This document shows, piece by piece, positions 1 to 8,457 of a stretch of DNA of 64,000 bases; position 1 is the stretch's first letter; the number at the start of each line of letters is the position of its first letter. This stretch comes from Pelagibacterales bacterium SAG-MED50. Its GTDB lineage: Bacteria > Pseudomonadota > Alphaproteobacteria > Pelagibacterales > Pelagibacteraceae. Both the position numbers and the translations under genes were made by a program. The stretch spans positions 1 through 64,000 of the forward strand of contig JACWER010000008.1 in the NCBI GenBank assembly GCA_014653385.1, written 5' to 3'. A model generated the notes under the pieces. That model was not told where the DNA came from. It was given only the letters and a program-made list of their open reading frames with translations, and searched no databases.

Positions 1-37
1 CATTTCCCGTAAATACATTCTAATTGGATCATCACTT
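1..37 (-). repeat. Inverted 37-bp copy of rpoD segment at window edge
   Basis: Bases 1-37 are the exact reverse complement of 3200-3236 inside rpoD (the reverse strand reads agtgatgatccaattagaat and onward). The match stops sharply at base 38, where carA coding sequence begins. This looks like a chimeric end, with an inverted join to a locus about 3.2 kb away, rather than a gene feature. A true genomic inversion break is the alternative. Confidence 0.85.
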
Positions 38-526
38 AATTGTTGAGTTGGTTAATTTACTGATATTAAATTTACCAGTTTTAGAATAAGCAATCGTTCC
101 TTTTGGAGCACCTTTATCTCTGATAAAATTGGTTAAACTTCTAGTATCTAATCCTGTAATTCCAACTATTTTATTTTTTTTAAGCCAGCCATCTAAATGA
201 AGAAAAGATCTATAATTTGATGGAGAGGTTATTTCAGTATTAAAAATTACTCCTTTAGCCCATATTTTATCAGACTCGTGATCTTCTTTATTAGTTCCAA
301 CATTTCCTATGTGGGGGAACGTAAAGTTAATAATTTGTCCAGCGTAAGAGGGATCTGATATAATTTCTTGGTATCCCGTTAATGATGTATTAAAGCAAAC
401 TTCTCCAGTAGCTTCTCCCTGGTAACCAATTCCTATTCCTTTAAAAACCTTATTGTTTTCTAGAACTAAAACGCCTGTATGAATTTGTGAATTTTTTGAG
501 TTAGTTTTTTTTGCTTTTTTGGTCAA
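32..526 (-). CDS. carA: Carbamoyl-phosphate synthase small subunit, truncated at the window edge
   Basis: This is the N-terminal part of CarA, the glutamine amidotransferase subunit that feeds ammonia to CarB for arginine and pyrimidine synthesis. About 162 residues match the family N-terminal domain (GEVCFNTSLTGYQEI, SDPSYAGQIINFTFPHIGN, GLDTRSLTNFIRDKG). The family is usually near 380 residues, so the glutaminase domain is missing. The reading frame stops two codons after it enters the 37-bp inverted rpoD copy, so the stop at 32-34 is an artefact of that join and not a natural end. The start is a TTG directly after an in-frame TAA, followed by a lysine-rich stretch. No ATG is available nearby, so the start is uncertain. 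The gene is divergent from yqeY. Confidence 0.85.
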   Translation of the reverse strand: MTKKAKKTNSKNSQIHTGVLVLENNKVFKGIGIGYQGEATGEVCFNTSLTGYQEIISDPSYAGQIINFTFPHIGNVGTNKEDHESDKIWAKGVIFNTEITSPSNYRSFLHLDGWLKKNKIVGITGLDTRSLTNFIRDKGAPKGTIAYSKTGKFNISKLTNSTIK

Positions 527-653
527 TTACAACTCATGAGTTAAAGGTTAATACAATAAATGCATTATTATCGCAACAGAGATGTATTATAAAATTGTAA
601 AAAAACAATTTTTCTTTTGAAGAATTTTTTCTTTGCAGTAGATTAAAAAAATT

Positions 654-1115
654 ATGGCATTAAAAGAAACAATCGAAACTGAATATAAAAACGCTTTAAA
701 AGCTAAAGAGAAAACTAAAATATCAACCTATAGGTTAATATTATCTTGTATTAAAGATTTAGACATTGTGAACAGGTCAGGCCCAAATAAAAAGGACACG
801 GATGACGAGGATATTAAGAAGCTTTTAAAAAAAATGGTTAAGCAAAGAACCGAATCGATAGATATTTATAAGAAAAATAACAGGACAGATCTTTTAGAAG
901 TTGAACAAAATGAACTTGATATTTTATCAGGTTTTTTACCGAAACAACTTGGTGAAGAAGAAACAAAAAAAATATGTGCTGATGTTATTTCAAAACTTGG
1001 GGCAAGTTCAGTAAAAGATATGGGCAAGGTAATGGGAGAGCTAAAAAACACACATGCTGATGAAATTGATTTTGCAAAAGCAGGTCCTCTAATTAGGGAA
1101 TTATTAAATAGTTAA
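654..1115 (+). CDS. yqeY: GatB/YqeY family protein
   Basis: A 153-residue stand-alone GatB/YqeY domain, related to the tail of the amidotransferase subunit GatB and thought to bind tRNA. Family features are the N-terminal helix with TYRLILSCIKD, the middle KMVKQRTESIDIYKKNNRTDL, and a C-terminal helical part with GKVMGELKN. Its length is normal for the family. The stop codon overlaps the dnaG ATG by one base (TAATG), so the two are probably translated from one message. In many alphaproteobacteria this gene also sits in front of dnaG. Its exact role is not known. Confidence 0.9.
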   Translation: MALKETIETEYKNALKAKEKTKISTYRLILSCIKDLDIVNRSGPNKKDTDDEDIKKLLKKMVKQRTESIDIYKKNNRTDLLEVEQNELDILSGFLPKQLGEEETKKICADVISKLGASSVKDMGKVMGELKNTHADEIDFAKAGPLIRELLNS

Positions 1116-2890
1116 TGAAATACCCAAAAGAGTATCTTGATGAAATTAAAACAAGGCTCAAAGTTTCAATAGTTGTATCAAAGTCAGTTGCTTTAAAAAA
1201 AAGAGGCAAAGAATATGTTGGTCTCTCTCCTTTTAAAACAGAAAAAACTCCATCATTTACTGTTAATGATGAAAAAGAATTTTATCATTGTTTTGCAACT
1301 TCAGAGCATGGAAACATCTTTGACTTTGTAATGAAAACCCAAAATTTTAAATTTGGCGAAGCTGTTAAACACTTAGCACAATTAGCAGGCATGCAGCCAT
1401 ATATGTTTTCAAAACAAGATGAAGAAAGAGAGAAAAAATGGAAAGAGTATTTATCAATCTATAGTCAATATGTTTATTTTTATCACAGTGAATTGTTAAA
1501 AAATGAAAGTTATTCAAATGCTAGAGATTATTTAAAAAATAGATCTTTAGGAAAGGAAGAAGTTAAAAAATTTAAAATTGGCTATATTGAAAAAAATCCT
1601 AATTTTTTTGAAAAATTAAAAAATCAATTTAGTGAACAAACTTTAGTTGAAAGTGGCCTGTTTTATCTTGATGAAAAAAAAAATTCATATATTGAAAGAT
1701 TTAAAGGTCGATTAATCTTTCCTATAAATAATATTTCTGGTCAACCTATTGCTTTGGGTGGAAGAATAATAGAAAACTTAGATTATTTAGCAAAATACAT
1801 CAATTCACCCGAAACTAATTTTTTTAAAAAAGGTTCAAATTTATACAATTTAGATTCAGCTAGAAAATTTTCTAATAAATTAGATCATATTTATTTAGTT
1901 GAAGGTTATATGGATGTTGTTGGTTTAAGTAAAAATGGAATTGAAAATGTTGTTGCAAATTTAGGTACATCCTTAACGGATAAACAAATTTTAACTTTAA
2001 ATCAGTTCTTTGACGATATTATAATTTGTTTTGACGGTGATGAAAGCGGCTATAAAGCTGCGGTTAGAGCTGCAGAAAATTCTATTAAAGAATTGAAACC
2101 TGAAAAGCAAATATCATTTTTATTTTTACCAGATAAAGAAGATCCTGATAGTTATGTAAATAAACATGGTAAAAACTATTTTGTTGATTTTACAAAACAA
2201 AGTAAATTATCTATTCATCAATTTATTTTTAGTCATTATAAAAAACAAACTGAAAATAATCCTTCTTCAATGGCAATATTTGAGAAAAAACTTAGATCTA
2301 TAGCGAACACTATTAAAGATGATTTTATTAAAAAGTATGTTCTTGAATATTTTTTGGAGAAAATCGCAGAGTTAACACCTCATTCAAACCAAAATAAGAA
2401 AAGGTTTTATGTAAAAAAAACTAAATCACTTGATTCAACTAAAAGATATTTTAACGAAAGCCAGTCTATAACAGGTGTAGAGTTAAAGGAATTCTCTTTA
2501 CTATATTTACTTCTTAATAATTTATCTTTTTTTCAAGTAAATATTCACCTCGTTGAAAATATTAAATTATTTACAGAAATAAATAAGCAAATATTTAATT
2601 CTATTATAGAAAGATCAAAGTCTGGTGAGCAAATTAGCATTGAAAGCCTAAATTTGGACCGGCAATTACTAGATAAAATAAATAAGTTTGCTCCCATTAA
2701 ATATATTCTTAAAAATAAACTTGATAATGATGATCAAGTCATTGAGTTACTGGATGATATTTCAAAAGATTTATTTAATTATGATCTAGAGTTTAGAATC
2801 CAAGAATTAGAATCAAGGTTTTCAAAGGATATGAGCGAAACAACTTTTAATGAGTTAAAAGAGCTCAAAAATGAGAGAAAAATCAACTAA
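1115..2890 (+). CDS. dnaG: DNA primase
   Basis: DnaG makes the RNA primers for replication and works with the DnaB helicase. At 591 residues it is full length. The N-terminal CHC2-type region is recognisable (GLSPFKTEKTPSFTVNDEKEFYHCF), but only one of the four zinc ligands is left: Ser38, Lys41, Cys59 and Thr62 stand where E. coli has Cys, His, Cys, Cys. The Toprim catalytic core is intact, with VEGYMDVV and FDGDESGYKAA. A helical C-terminal part for helicase contact follows. It overlaps yqeY by one base and is followed after 67 bp by rpoD. Confidence 0.96.
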   Translation: MKYPKEYLDEIKTRLKVSIVVSKSVALKKRGKEYVGLSPFKTEKTPSFTVNDEKEFYHCFATSEHGNIFDFVMKTQNFKFGEAVKHLAQLAGMQPYMFSKQDEEREKKWKEYLSIYSQYVYFYHSELLKNESYSNARDYLKNRSLGKEEVKKFKIGYIEKNPNFFEKLKNQFSEQTLVESGLFYLDEKKNSYIERFKGRLIFPINNISGQPIALGGRIIENLDYLAKYINSPETNFFKKGSNLYNLDSARKFSNKLDHIYLVEGYMDVVGLSKNGIENVVANLGTSLTDKQILTLNQFFDDIIICFDGDESGYKAAVRAAENSIKELKPEKQISFLFLPDKEDPDSYVNKHGKNYFVDFTKQSKLSIHQFIFSHYKKQTENNPSSMAIFEKKLRSIANTIKDDFIKKYVLEYFLEKIAELTPHSNQNKKRFYVKKTKSLDSTKRYFNESQSITGVELKEFSLLYLLLNNLSFFQVNIHLVENIKLFTEINKQIFNSIIERSKSGEQISIESLNLDRQLLDKINKFAPIKYILKNKLDNDDQVIELLDDISKDLFNYDLEFRIQELESRFSKDMSETTFNELKELKNERKIN

Positions 2891-2897
2891 TCTGAAT

Positions 2898-2924
2898 AAA
2901 TTAGCAATGGATTTTTGCTAATTT
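2898..2924 (+). promoter_or_regulatory. Perfect 10-bp stem-loop between dnaG and rpoD
   Basis: aaattagcaa pairs perfectly with ttgctaattt across a 7-base loop (tggattt), just after the dnaG stop and 34 bp before the rpoD start. No T-run follows, so it is not a standard terminator. It may be a processing or stability element that lets dnaG and rpoD be expressed at different levels, as is known for the E. coli rpsU-dnaG-rpoD message. The role is inferred only. Confidence 0.45.
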
Positions 2925-2957
2925 GATATTATATAAGTCTCTCAAACTAATATTGCT

Positions 2958-4784
2958 GTGGAAAGAATAATTACTAAATCATTTGCTAGATTGATGGGTC
3001 GCGGAACTCATAGAGGTTTTATTACCTATGAAGAATTAAGCAAATCTCTTGGAAAAAGAAATTTGTCTGATGAAAATTTATCACAAGCTTTTATTCACAT
3101 TTTAGATGATGGTGTAGCATTAGTAGAAAAAAAATCTGATTATAAAGTTTTAAGAAAAAAAGAAGGATCCTCCAAAGAAGAAGGCAAGACAATGGAGAAA
3201 AGTGATGATCCAATTAGAATGTATTTACGGGAAATGGGAGGTGTAGAGCTACTTTCAAGAGAAGGTGAGATTGCAATTGCAAAAAGAATTGAAGCCGGGA
3301 AAGATGTTATGTTGATTGCTTTATCACAAAGCCCGATGACCGCTCAACAGTTTTATGATTGGAATGATCAACTACAAAAAGATGAAATTTTAGTCAGAGA
3401 AATTATTGATATTGATACAAATTATATGGAAGATGAGTCTACTGGCCCTAGCGCAAAACAAAAAAATGCAGGCGAAACAGATAAAGATGAAAACTCTTCT
3501 GATGGTGAGGATGATGATTTTAATCCAACGCTTGCTGCTATGGAAACTGAAATAAAACCCAAAGTTTTAAAAACAGTAAATACTTTAACAAAAGAATATA
3601 CAAAATTAATTAAATATCAGAACGAAAAGTTAAATTCTGTTTTAAATTCTCAAAACTTTTCTTCTGCAAAAGAAAAAGGATATCAAAAAATTGTAGATGA
3701 TATTTTAGAAAATATTAAATCACTTCAATTATCTCCTTCCGTTTTAGAGGTGTTGGTACAAAAACACTACGTTGAAAATAAAAAAATTATATCTTTAGAG
3801 GGTAACCTTTTAAGGCTAGCAATGGATCATAATATTCCAAGAAATGAGTTTATTAAGTTTTATATTGGTAATGAGATAAATCCAAATCTTAAAAAATTTT
3901 TAGATACCAACTCGATTTGGAAACAATTTTTTGTTAAAAATAAAGATGAGTTTAAAAATATAAGAGAGAGATTAATTGAGATTAGTCATAAGTTAGGAAT
4001 TTCTGTAACTGACTTTAAGAAATTAGTCAGTAGAGTTCAAAAAGGTGAGAAAGAGTCTAGAATAGCAAAAAAAGAGATGGTTGAGGCTAATTTGAGATTA
4101 GTAATATCAATTGCTAAAAAATATACTAATAGAGGTCTCCAGTTTTTAGATTTAATTCAAGAGGGAAACATTGGTTTGATGAAAGCTGTAGATAAATTTG
4201 AATATAGAAGAGGTTATAAATTTTCTACTTATGCAACTTGGTGGATTAGACAAGCAATCACAAGATCAATAGCTGATCAAGCAAGAACTATTCGAATTCC
4301 AGTCCACATGATTGAAACAATAAATAAAATTGTAAGAACTCAAAGATTAATTTTAAGTGAGTTTGGCAGAGAAGCTACACCTGAAGAACTTGCTCAAAAG
4401 CTTAGAATGCCATTAGATAAAGTTAGAAAAGTTTTAAAAATTTCTAAAGAACCTGTCTCGCTAGAAAAACCAGTTGGTGACGAAGAAGATAGTAGTTTAG
4501 GAGATTTTATAGAGGATACAAAAGCATTAGCTCCCTTAGAACAAGCAATTAAATCTAACCTTGGAGAAGCTACAACAAAAATTTTATCTACTTTGACTCC
4601 AAGGGAAGAAAGGGTTTTAAGAATGAGATTTGGTGTTGGAATGAATACAGATCATACTTTAGAAGAGGTTGGTCTTCAATTTTCTGTTACAAGAGAAAGA
4701 ATCAGACAAATCGAGGCAAAAGCTCTTAGAAAATTAAAGCACCCTAGTAGATCTAAACAATTAAAAAGTTTCTTAGAAAGTTAA
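2958..4784 (+). CDS. rpoD: RNA polymerase primary sigma factor RpoD (sigma-70)
   Basis: The housekeeping sigma factor of 608 residues. The N-terminal region 1.1 is present ([19 protein letters not shown]), followed by region 1.2 ([21 protein letters not shown]), a long acidic non-conserved region, and the strongly conserved regions 2 to 4: [67 protein letters not shown], and the C-terminal [17 protein letters not shown] helix-turn-helix. The start is a GTG, which begins directly at the family N-terminus. It lies downstream of dnaG, the usual macromolecular synthesis arrangement. Confidence 0.97.
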   Translation: MERIITKSFARLMGRGTHRGFITYEELSKSLGKRNLSDENLSQAFIHILDDGVALVEKKSDYKVLRKKEGSSKEEGKTMEKSDDPIRMYLREMGGVELLSREGEIAIAKRIEAGKDVMLIALSQSPMTAQQFYDWNDQLQKDEILVREIIDIDTNYMEDESTGPSAKQKNAGETDKDENSSDGEDDDFNPTLAAMETEIKPKVLKTVNTLTKEYTKLIKYQNEKLNSVLNSQNFSSAKEKGYQKIVDDILENIKSLQLSPSVLEVLVQKHYVENKKIISLEGNLLRLAMDHNIPRNEFIKFYIGNEINPNLKKFLDTNSIWKQFFVKNKDEFKNIRERLIEISHKLGISVTDFKKLVSRVQKGEKESRIAKKEMVEANLRLVISIAKKYTNRGLQFLDLIQEGNIGLMKAVDKFEYRRGYKFSTYATWWIRQAITRSIADQARTIRIPVHMIETINKIVRTQRLILSEFGREATPEELAQKLRMPLDKVRKVLKISKEPVSLEKPVGDEEDSSLGDFIEDTKALAPLEQAIKSNLGEATTKILSTLTPREERVLRMRFGVGMNTDHTLEEVGLQFSVTRERIRQIEAKALRKLKHPSRSKQLKSFLES

Positions 4785-4791
4785 TTTTACT

Positions 4792-4866
4792 GGGCCGTTA
4801 GCTCAATAGTAGAGTACTGCATTGACATTGCAGGGGTAGTTGGAGCGTAACCAACACGGCCCACCA
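4792..4866 (+). tRNA. tRNA-Val (GAC) with non-canonical D- and T-loops
   Basis: The cloverleaf folds well. The acceptor gggccgt/acggccc is perfect, the anticodon stem ctgca/tgcag is perfect with loop ttgacat giving anticodon GAC (4824-4826), the T-stem gttgg/ccaac is perfect, and CCA is encoded. The loops are odd: the T-loop is agcgtaa instead of TTCRANN, and the D-loop is aatagta, lacking the first G of the usual GG pair. Stem pairing argues against decay. It may score poorly in standard tRNA search tools. Confidence 0.85.
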
Positions 4867-4869
4867 TCA

Positions 4870-4897
4870 TTGTCAAGGTTTTTAAGTATGATATAAA
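4870..4897 (+). promoter_or_regulatory. Candidate asnB promoter (TTGTCA-N16-TATAAA)
   Basis: TTGTCA at 4870-4875 and TATAAA at 4892-4897 are 16 bp apart, between the tRNA-Val CCA end and the asnB start at 4908. The predicted start of transcription would fall only a few bases before the ATG, and no Shine-Dalgarno sequence is seen (acatttttttt precedes the ATG). A nearly leaderless message is therefore likely. Confidence 0.4.
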
Positions 4898-4907
4898 CAT
4901 TTTTTTT

Positions 4908-6779
4908 ATGTGTGGTCTTCTTCTCTATGTAGGTAAAAAAAAAATATCTTCTCAATTATTTAAAGAGTCTTTGGAACTTCAAAATCATAGAGGCCCAGAT
5001 AACTCACAAATTTTTGTGAAGAATAATTCTACAAATAAATTTTCCAAAAATTATAATAATGAGGAATACAACTTTTTAATAGGACATAATAGATTATCTA
5101 TAATTGACTTGTCAGAAGAATCTAATCAACCAATTTTTAATCAAAATGGTAAAAATTTTTTATTATTTAATGGTGAATTTTATAATTTCAGAGATTTTGT
5201 AAATCAAGAGAATAAATTTTCTGATACCAAAACTCTTTTTAGTGGTTTGGAGTCAGAAGGGGTTAGATTCTATGAAAAAGTAAATGGCCCATGGGCTTCA
5301 GTTTATGGTATTTCAGATAGACTTTTATTTCTTTCTAGAGATTTATATGGCAAGAAACCACTCTATTATTATAAAGATAATTATAGGTTTATTGTTAGTT
5401 CTGAGATTAAATCGATATATAAAATTCTGAATGTTAAGAGAGAAGTAAATTTAGATAATCTAGTATATTTTTTAGGCAATAAACTATCACCCTATGTTAC
5501 TGATGGAACCACATTCTATAAAAACATACATTCTGTTAAACCAGGACAAAGTCTAGCATATGATTTGATTGAAAATGATATTAAACACTATTCACAAATC
5601 AATTTAGAGCATCCGCAATCTTATTCTTTTGGAAAAGACCCAATTGAAACTATATCTCAATTTGAAAATGAATTACAAAATTCAATAGACTTAAGATTTG
5701 AAGCAGATGCAAAAGTTGGAATGTCGGTAAGTGGTGGTGTTGACTCACTCTTAATATTAAGTTTTCTAAATAAAAAAAAATTAAATGATACTAATTTTTA
5801 TACTATTTATGATGATACTAGTAATGAAGATTATAAGTATGTTGCAAAACTAAGAAATAAGTTAAATTTTAAATTAATAGAAATTCCATTAACTTATAAT
5901 TTTAACTTATTTGAAAATTATTTAAATATTTTATCTCAAAAAATGGAGGTACCTGTTAACTTTCATGCAACGGCAATTCCAACATTAATAATATCTGATC
6001 AAATGAAAAAAGATAAAATCAAAGTATGTATTGATGGCATAGGTGGTGATGAAATAATGGGTGGCTATCCAATTTTCGCAGATCTTGCAAGAGCAAATTT
6101 GAAAAAAAATAATTTATTTGAGTCAATAAAAAATCTAACTAGATATTATAATTTTAAAAGACCAAATTTTGGATCTTTCTTATATACTGCGATAAGTATT
6201 TTAAATTATGGATTTTTTAATAAATCTAAATTGCATTCAGGGCAAAAAAAAAATCAATCAATAATTGATGTTATATCTAATATTGAAATAAAAGATAGAT
6301 TTACAAGGCTTAATCATAATTTAATTTCAGATAAAGTTTTAAATCTTAAGGATCATCAACTCTTAAATATAAAATCAAATTTACTTCCTTATTACATTGG
6401 AATTGCAGACTCAGTTAATATGACAAGTAGTATAGAAAATAGATCACCTTTTTTAGATAAAAGATTATTCAAATATGTTTTTATGAGTGAGAGTTTAAAA
6501 TATAGAAAAGGGTTTAATAAGTATATGTTAAGAAAATTATTATCCTCCAAAATTGGAACTTATTATGGATTTAGAAAAAACAAATCAGGATTTAAAACTT
6601 TTCATGGAGAAAAATTTGTTAATGAAAAGAAAAACTTAGAGATAATTTTTGACAGTGCTTTTATTAGAAATATATTTTCCTCTGATATAAATAATGTGCT
6701 AAAAGGTCAAAATCCTTTTGTTAAAAGACAATTGTTATCCTTAGCTTATTTAGATAATAGCTACAATTTGAATATATAA
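4908..6779 (+). CDS. asnB: Asparagine synthase (glutamine-hydrolysing)
   Basis: A full-length class II amidotransferase of 623 residues. The mature protein begins MCGLLLY, placing the catalytic Cys at position 2. The glutaminase domain shows NHRGPDN and GHNRLSIIDLS. The synthetase domain has the ATP pyrophosphatase loop SVSGGVDSL near residue 272, DGIGGDEIMGGY, and ENRSPFLDKRLFKY. It makes asparagine from aspartate, glutamine and ATP. AsnB-like enzymes also occur in surface-polysaccharide clusters, but no sugar genes are adjacent here. It stands alone between two tRNA genes, a typical insertion position, so acquisition by transfer is possible. Confidence 0.9.
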   Translation: MCGLLLYVGKKKISSQLFKESLELQNHRGPDNSQIFVKNNSTNKFSKNYNNEEYNFLIGHNRLSIIDLSEESNQPIFNQNGKNFLLFNGEFYNFRDFVNQENKFSDTKTLFSGLESEGVRFYEKVNGPWASVYGISDRLLFLSRDLYGKKPLYYYKDNYRFIVSSEIKSIYKILNVKREVNLDNLVYFLGNKLSPYVTDGTTFYKNIHSVKPGQSLAYDLIENDIKHYSQINLEHPQSYSFGKDPIETISQFENELQNSIDLRFEADAKVGMSVSGGVDSLLILSFLNKKKLNDTNFYTIYDDTSNEDYKYVAKLRNKLNFKLIEIPLTYNFNLFENYLNILSQKMEVPVNFHATAIPTLIISDQMKKDKIKVCIDGIGGDEIMGGYPIFADLARANLKKNNLFESIKNLTRYYNFKRPNFGSFLYTAISILNYGFFNKSKLHSGQKKNQSIIDVISNIEIKDRFTRLNHNLISDKVLNLKDHQLLNIKSNLLPYYIGIADSVNMTSSIENRSPFLDKRLFKYVFMSESLKYRKGFNKYMLRKLLSSKIGTYYGFRKNKSGFKTFHGEKFVNEKKNLEIIFDSAFIRNIFSSDINNVLKGQNPFVKRQLLSLAYLDNSYNLNI

Positions 6780-6827
6780 TATTTAAAAGATAGATAAAAC
6801 TGCCTAATGTTTAATTATTATCTTTAA

Positions 6828-6854
6828 TTGATAACTCTTAAAAAATGATATAAT
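6828..6854 (+). promoter_or_regulatory. Promoter of tRNA-Met (TTGATA-N15-TATAAT)
   Basis: A consensus -10 box TATAAT (6849-6854) lies 13 bases before the tRNA, with TTGATA (6828-6833) 15 bp upstream of it. The position matches a short-leader stable-RNA promoter. Confidence 0.5.
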
Positions 6855-6867
6855 TAAGCTGTTGTTT

Positions 6868-6944
6868 GGGCCTGTAGCTCAGTTGGTTAGAGCAGTACAC
6901 TCATAATGTATTGGTCCCAGGTTCGAGTCCTGGCGGGCCCACCA
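6868..6944 (+). tRNA. tRNA-Met (CAT anticodon)
   Basis: A complete cloverleaf with CCA encoded: acceptor gggcctg/cgggccc, D-arm gctcagttggttagagc, anticodon stem gtaca/tgtat with loop ctcataa (CAT at 6902-6904), and T-arm ccagg-ttcgagt-cctgg. The D- and T-loops are standard. The acceptor starts with a paired G-C, so it is not an initiator. It is elongator Met or an Ile2 tRNA whose C34 would be changed to lysidine. The sequence alone does not settle which. Confidence 0.93.
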
Positions 6945-6953
6945 AAATAACTA

Positions 6954-7538
6954 CTAGTTTTTTGCAAAATTTTCTAATGTTTTAAATAAAGTTTTTATGT
7001 CACTATCATTAGAGTTTAGAATTGATGCAAACTCTTCTTTCTGTGTCCTTGCTAAACTAAGTCCTTCTATTATTAAATCTCTGATTAAAGGATTGTCAGG
7101 GTTTTTTGTATAAATTCTCCAATCAATTTTTACCTCAGGTCTTTCGGATGTGCTAACCAATACACTATTAACAATCGTATAATTTCTATTTAAGACTTTT
7201 TCGCCCTTAACTTCAATTTTGGGATTAGTATATTCAGATAATCTACTAGAAAAACTTTTTAAAAAATATTTTTCAAATAAATCAAAATATACTCTTTTTT
7301 GAGTATCATCTAAATTTTTTCTAGCTGAACCTAGAGAGTAAAATCCTATTCCTGTTATATCTACTGTTTCCTTAGCTATAATTTTTAGTCCATTCATTTT
7401 TTCTTCTTTTGATATATTCTTAGACAGAACTTGTGATGCCTTATTGACAGTAGATTGAACAAATTTTTGAGGTTCAATTGAATAAGCATGAGTATTACTG
7501 AGATTAAAAAATAGTACAATTATAAGAAATTTTTTCAT
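6954..7538 (-). CDS. mlaC: Phospholipid-binding protein MlaC (Ttg2D family)
   Basis: A 194-residue periplasmic protein with a cleavable signal peptide (MKKFLIIVLFFNLSNTHA) and the MlaC/tolerance fold: FVQSTVNKASQVL, LGSARKNLDDTQKRVYFDLFEKYFLKSFSSRL, and the strand-rich KIDWRIY...IRDLIIEGLSLARTQKEEFASIL. It shuttles phospholipids between the outer-membrane MlaA and the inner-membrane MlaFEDB complex. It lies 23 bp downstream of mlaA in the same direction. No mlaDEF genes are in the window. Confidence 0.88.
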   Translation of the reverse strand: MKKFLIIVLFFNLSNTHAYSIEPQKFVQSTVNKASQVLSKNISKEEKMNGLKIIAKETVDITGIGFYSLGSARKNLDDTQKRVYFDLFEKYFLKSFSSRLSEYTNPKIEVKGEKVLNRNYTIVNSVLVSTSERPEVKIDWRIYTKNPDNPLIRDLIIEGLSLARTQKEEFASILNSNDSDIKTLFKTLENFAKN

Positions 7539-7561
7539 GTTAACTTTTTTATTTATTTGAA

Positions 7562-8359
7562 TTATTTATTATCTATTTCTTCCCAGTCTTCTTCATCTTC
7601 ATAAATAACTTGAATTCTTCCTCTTTGATTATTCTTAATTTTATTTTCTCTATCTTGTAAATACAAACTTCTTAGGGATGCATAAAAGTCTATTGAGTTT
7701 TTTTCAAGATTATCAAATGAATCAAGATTATTAGACCTAAAGTCAATACCACTTAAAGCTTTTGACACTATAAAAACACCTTCACCTAGAAATTCATTAT
7801 TACCATGTACTGATACATTATACCCTGGGTCTCCACCCATTACATTTACAAAAGAACCAGCAGTATCCCTGATAGTTGATGGCCCCAAAACTGGAAGAAC
7901 AAGATAACAGCCAGGACCCACGCCCCACGCACCCAGAGTTTGACCATAGTCTTCTTTTTCATATTTTGGAAAACCCATTTTATTGGCAACATCAATAGTA
8001 CCTAAAAGTCCAACAGTTGTATTAACCACTAATCTTCCAGTATTTATTATTGCTGTCTTAACATCTCCCTGCAAAATGTTGTTAGGTATTGTTATAAGAT
8101 TAGATAAATTTCTAGCAGCATTACTAGTACCCCTTTGAATTGGATCTGGTAAATTTTTATATCCTTTAGCAATTGGTTTAATTAGCGCTTTATCTAAACC
8201 TTGATTAAATGCAAAAGTGGCTCTGTTCAAATTTTCAAAACAATCTTTTATTTTTTCAGGCTGATCTTTTTTTAGGGCCAATTCACCATCAGACCCAGCA
8301 TTTGCATGAAATGCTAGTAAGAAGATATAAATTATAGTTATCGTTAATTTTTTAAACAT
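7562..8359 (-). CDS. mlaA: Outer-membrane lipid asymmetry protein MlaA (VacJ)
   Basis: 265 residues with the MlaA signature (DCFENLNRATFAFNQGLDKALIKPIAKGYKNLPDPIQRG, GYLGTID-like region, DYGQTLGAWGVGPGCYLVLPVLGPSTIRDTAG). It removes misplaced phospholipid from the outer membrane outer leaflet together with MlaC. The signal peptide ends FHANA-GSDGE and shows no lipobox cysteine, although most family members are lipoproteins. The C-terminus is acidic (EDEEDWEE). It is upstream of mlaC in one operon and divergent from ampD. Confidence 0.92.
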   Translation of the reverse strand: MFKKLTITIIYIFLLAFHANAGSDGELALKKDQPEKIKDCFENLNRATFAFNQGLDKALIKPIAKGYKNLPDPIQRGTSNAARNLSNLITIPNNILQGDVKTAIINTGRLVVNTTVGLLGTIDVANKMGFPKYEKEDYGQTLGAWGVGPGCYLVLPVLGPSTIRDTAGSFVNVMGGDPGYNVSVHGNNEFLGEGVFIVSKALSGIDFRSNNLDSFDNLEKNSIDFYASLRSLYLQDRENKIKNNQRGRIQVIYEDEEDWEEIDNK

Positions 8360-8457
8360 GATTAAATATATATTATATAATTATATTTTATTAAATAATA
8401 TTTAATTTAAAAAAATGTCTATAAAGTGTTTATAAATAGTCTAAATTTATACCCAAG

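Noticed and set aside
4839-4855. Odd tRNA-Val T-arm as sign of a tRNA pseudogene
   Set aside because: All four stems pair perfectly and CCA is encoded, so decay is unlikely. Kept as an unusual functional tRNA instead.
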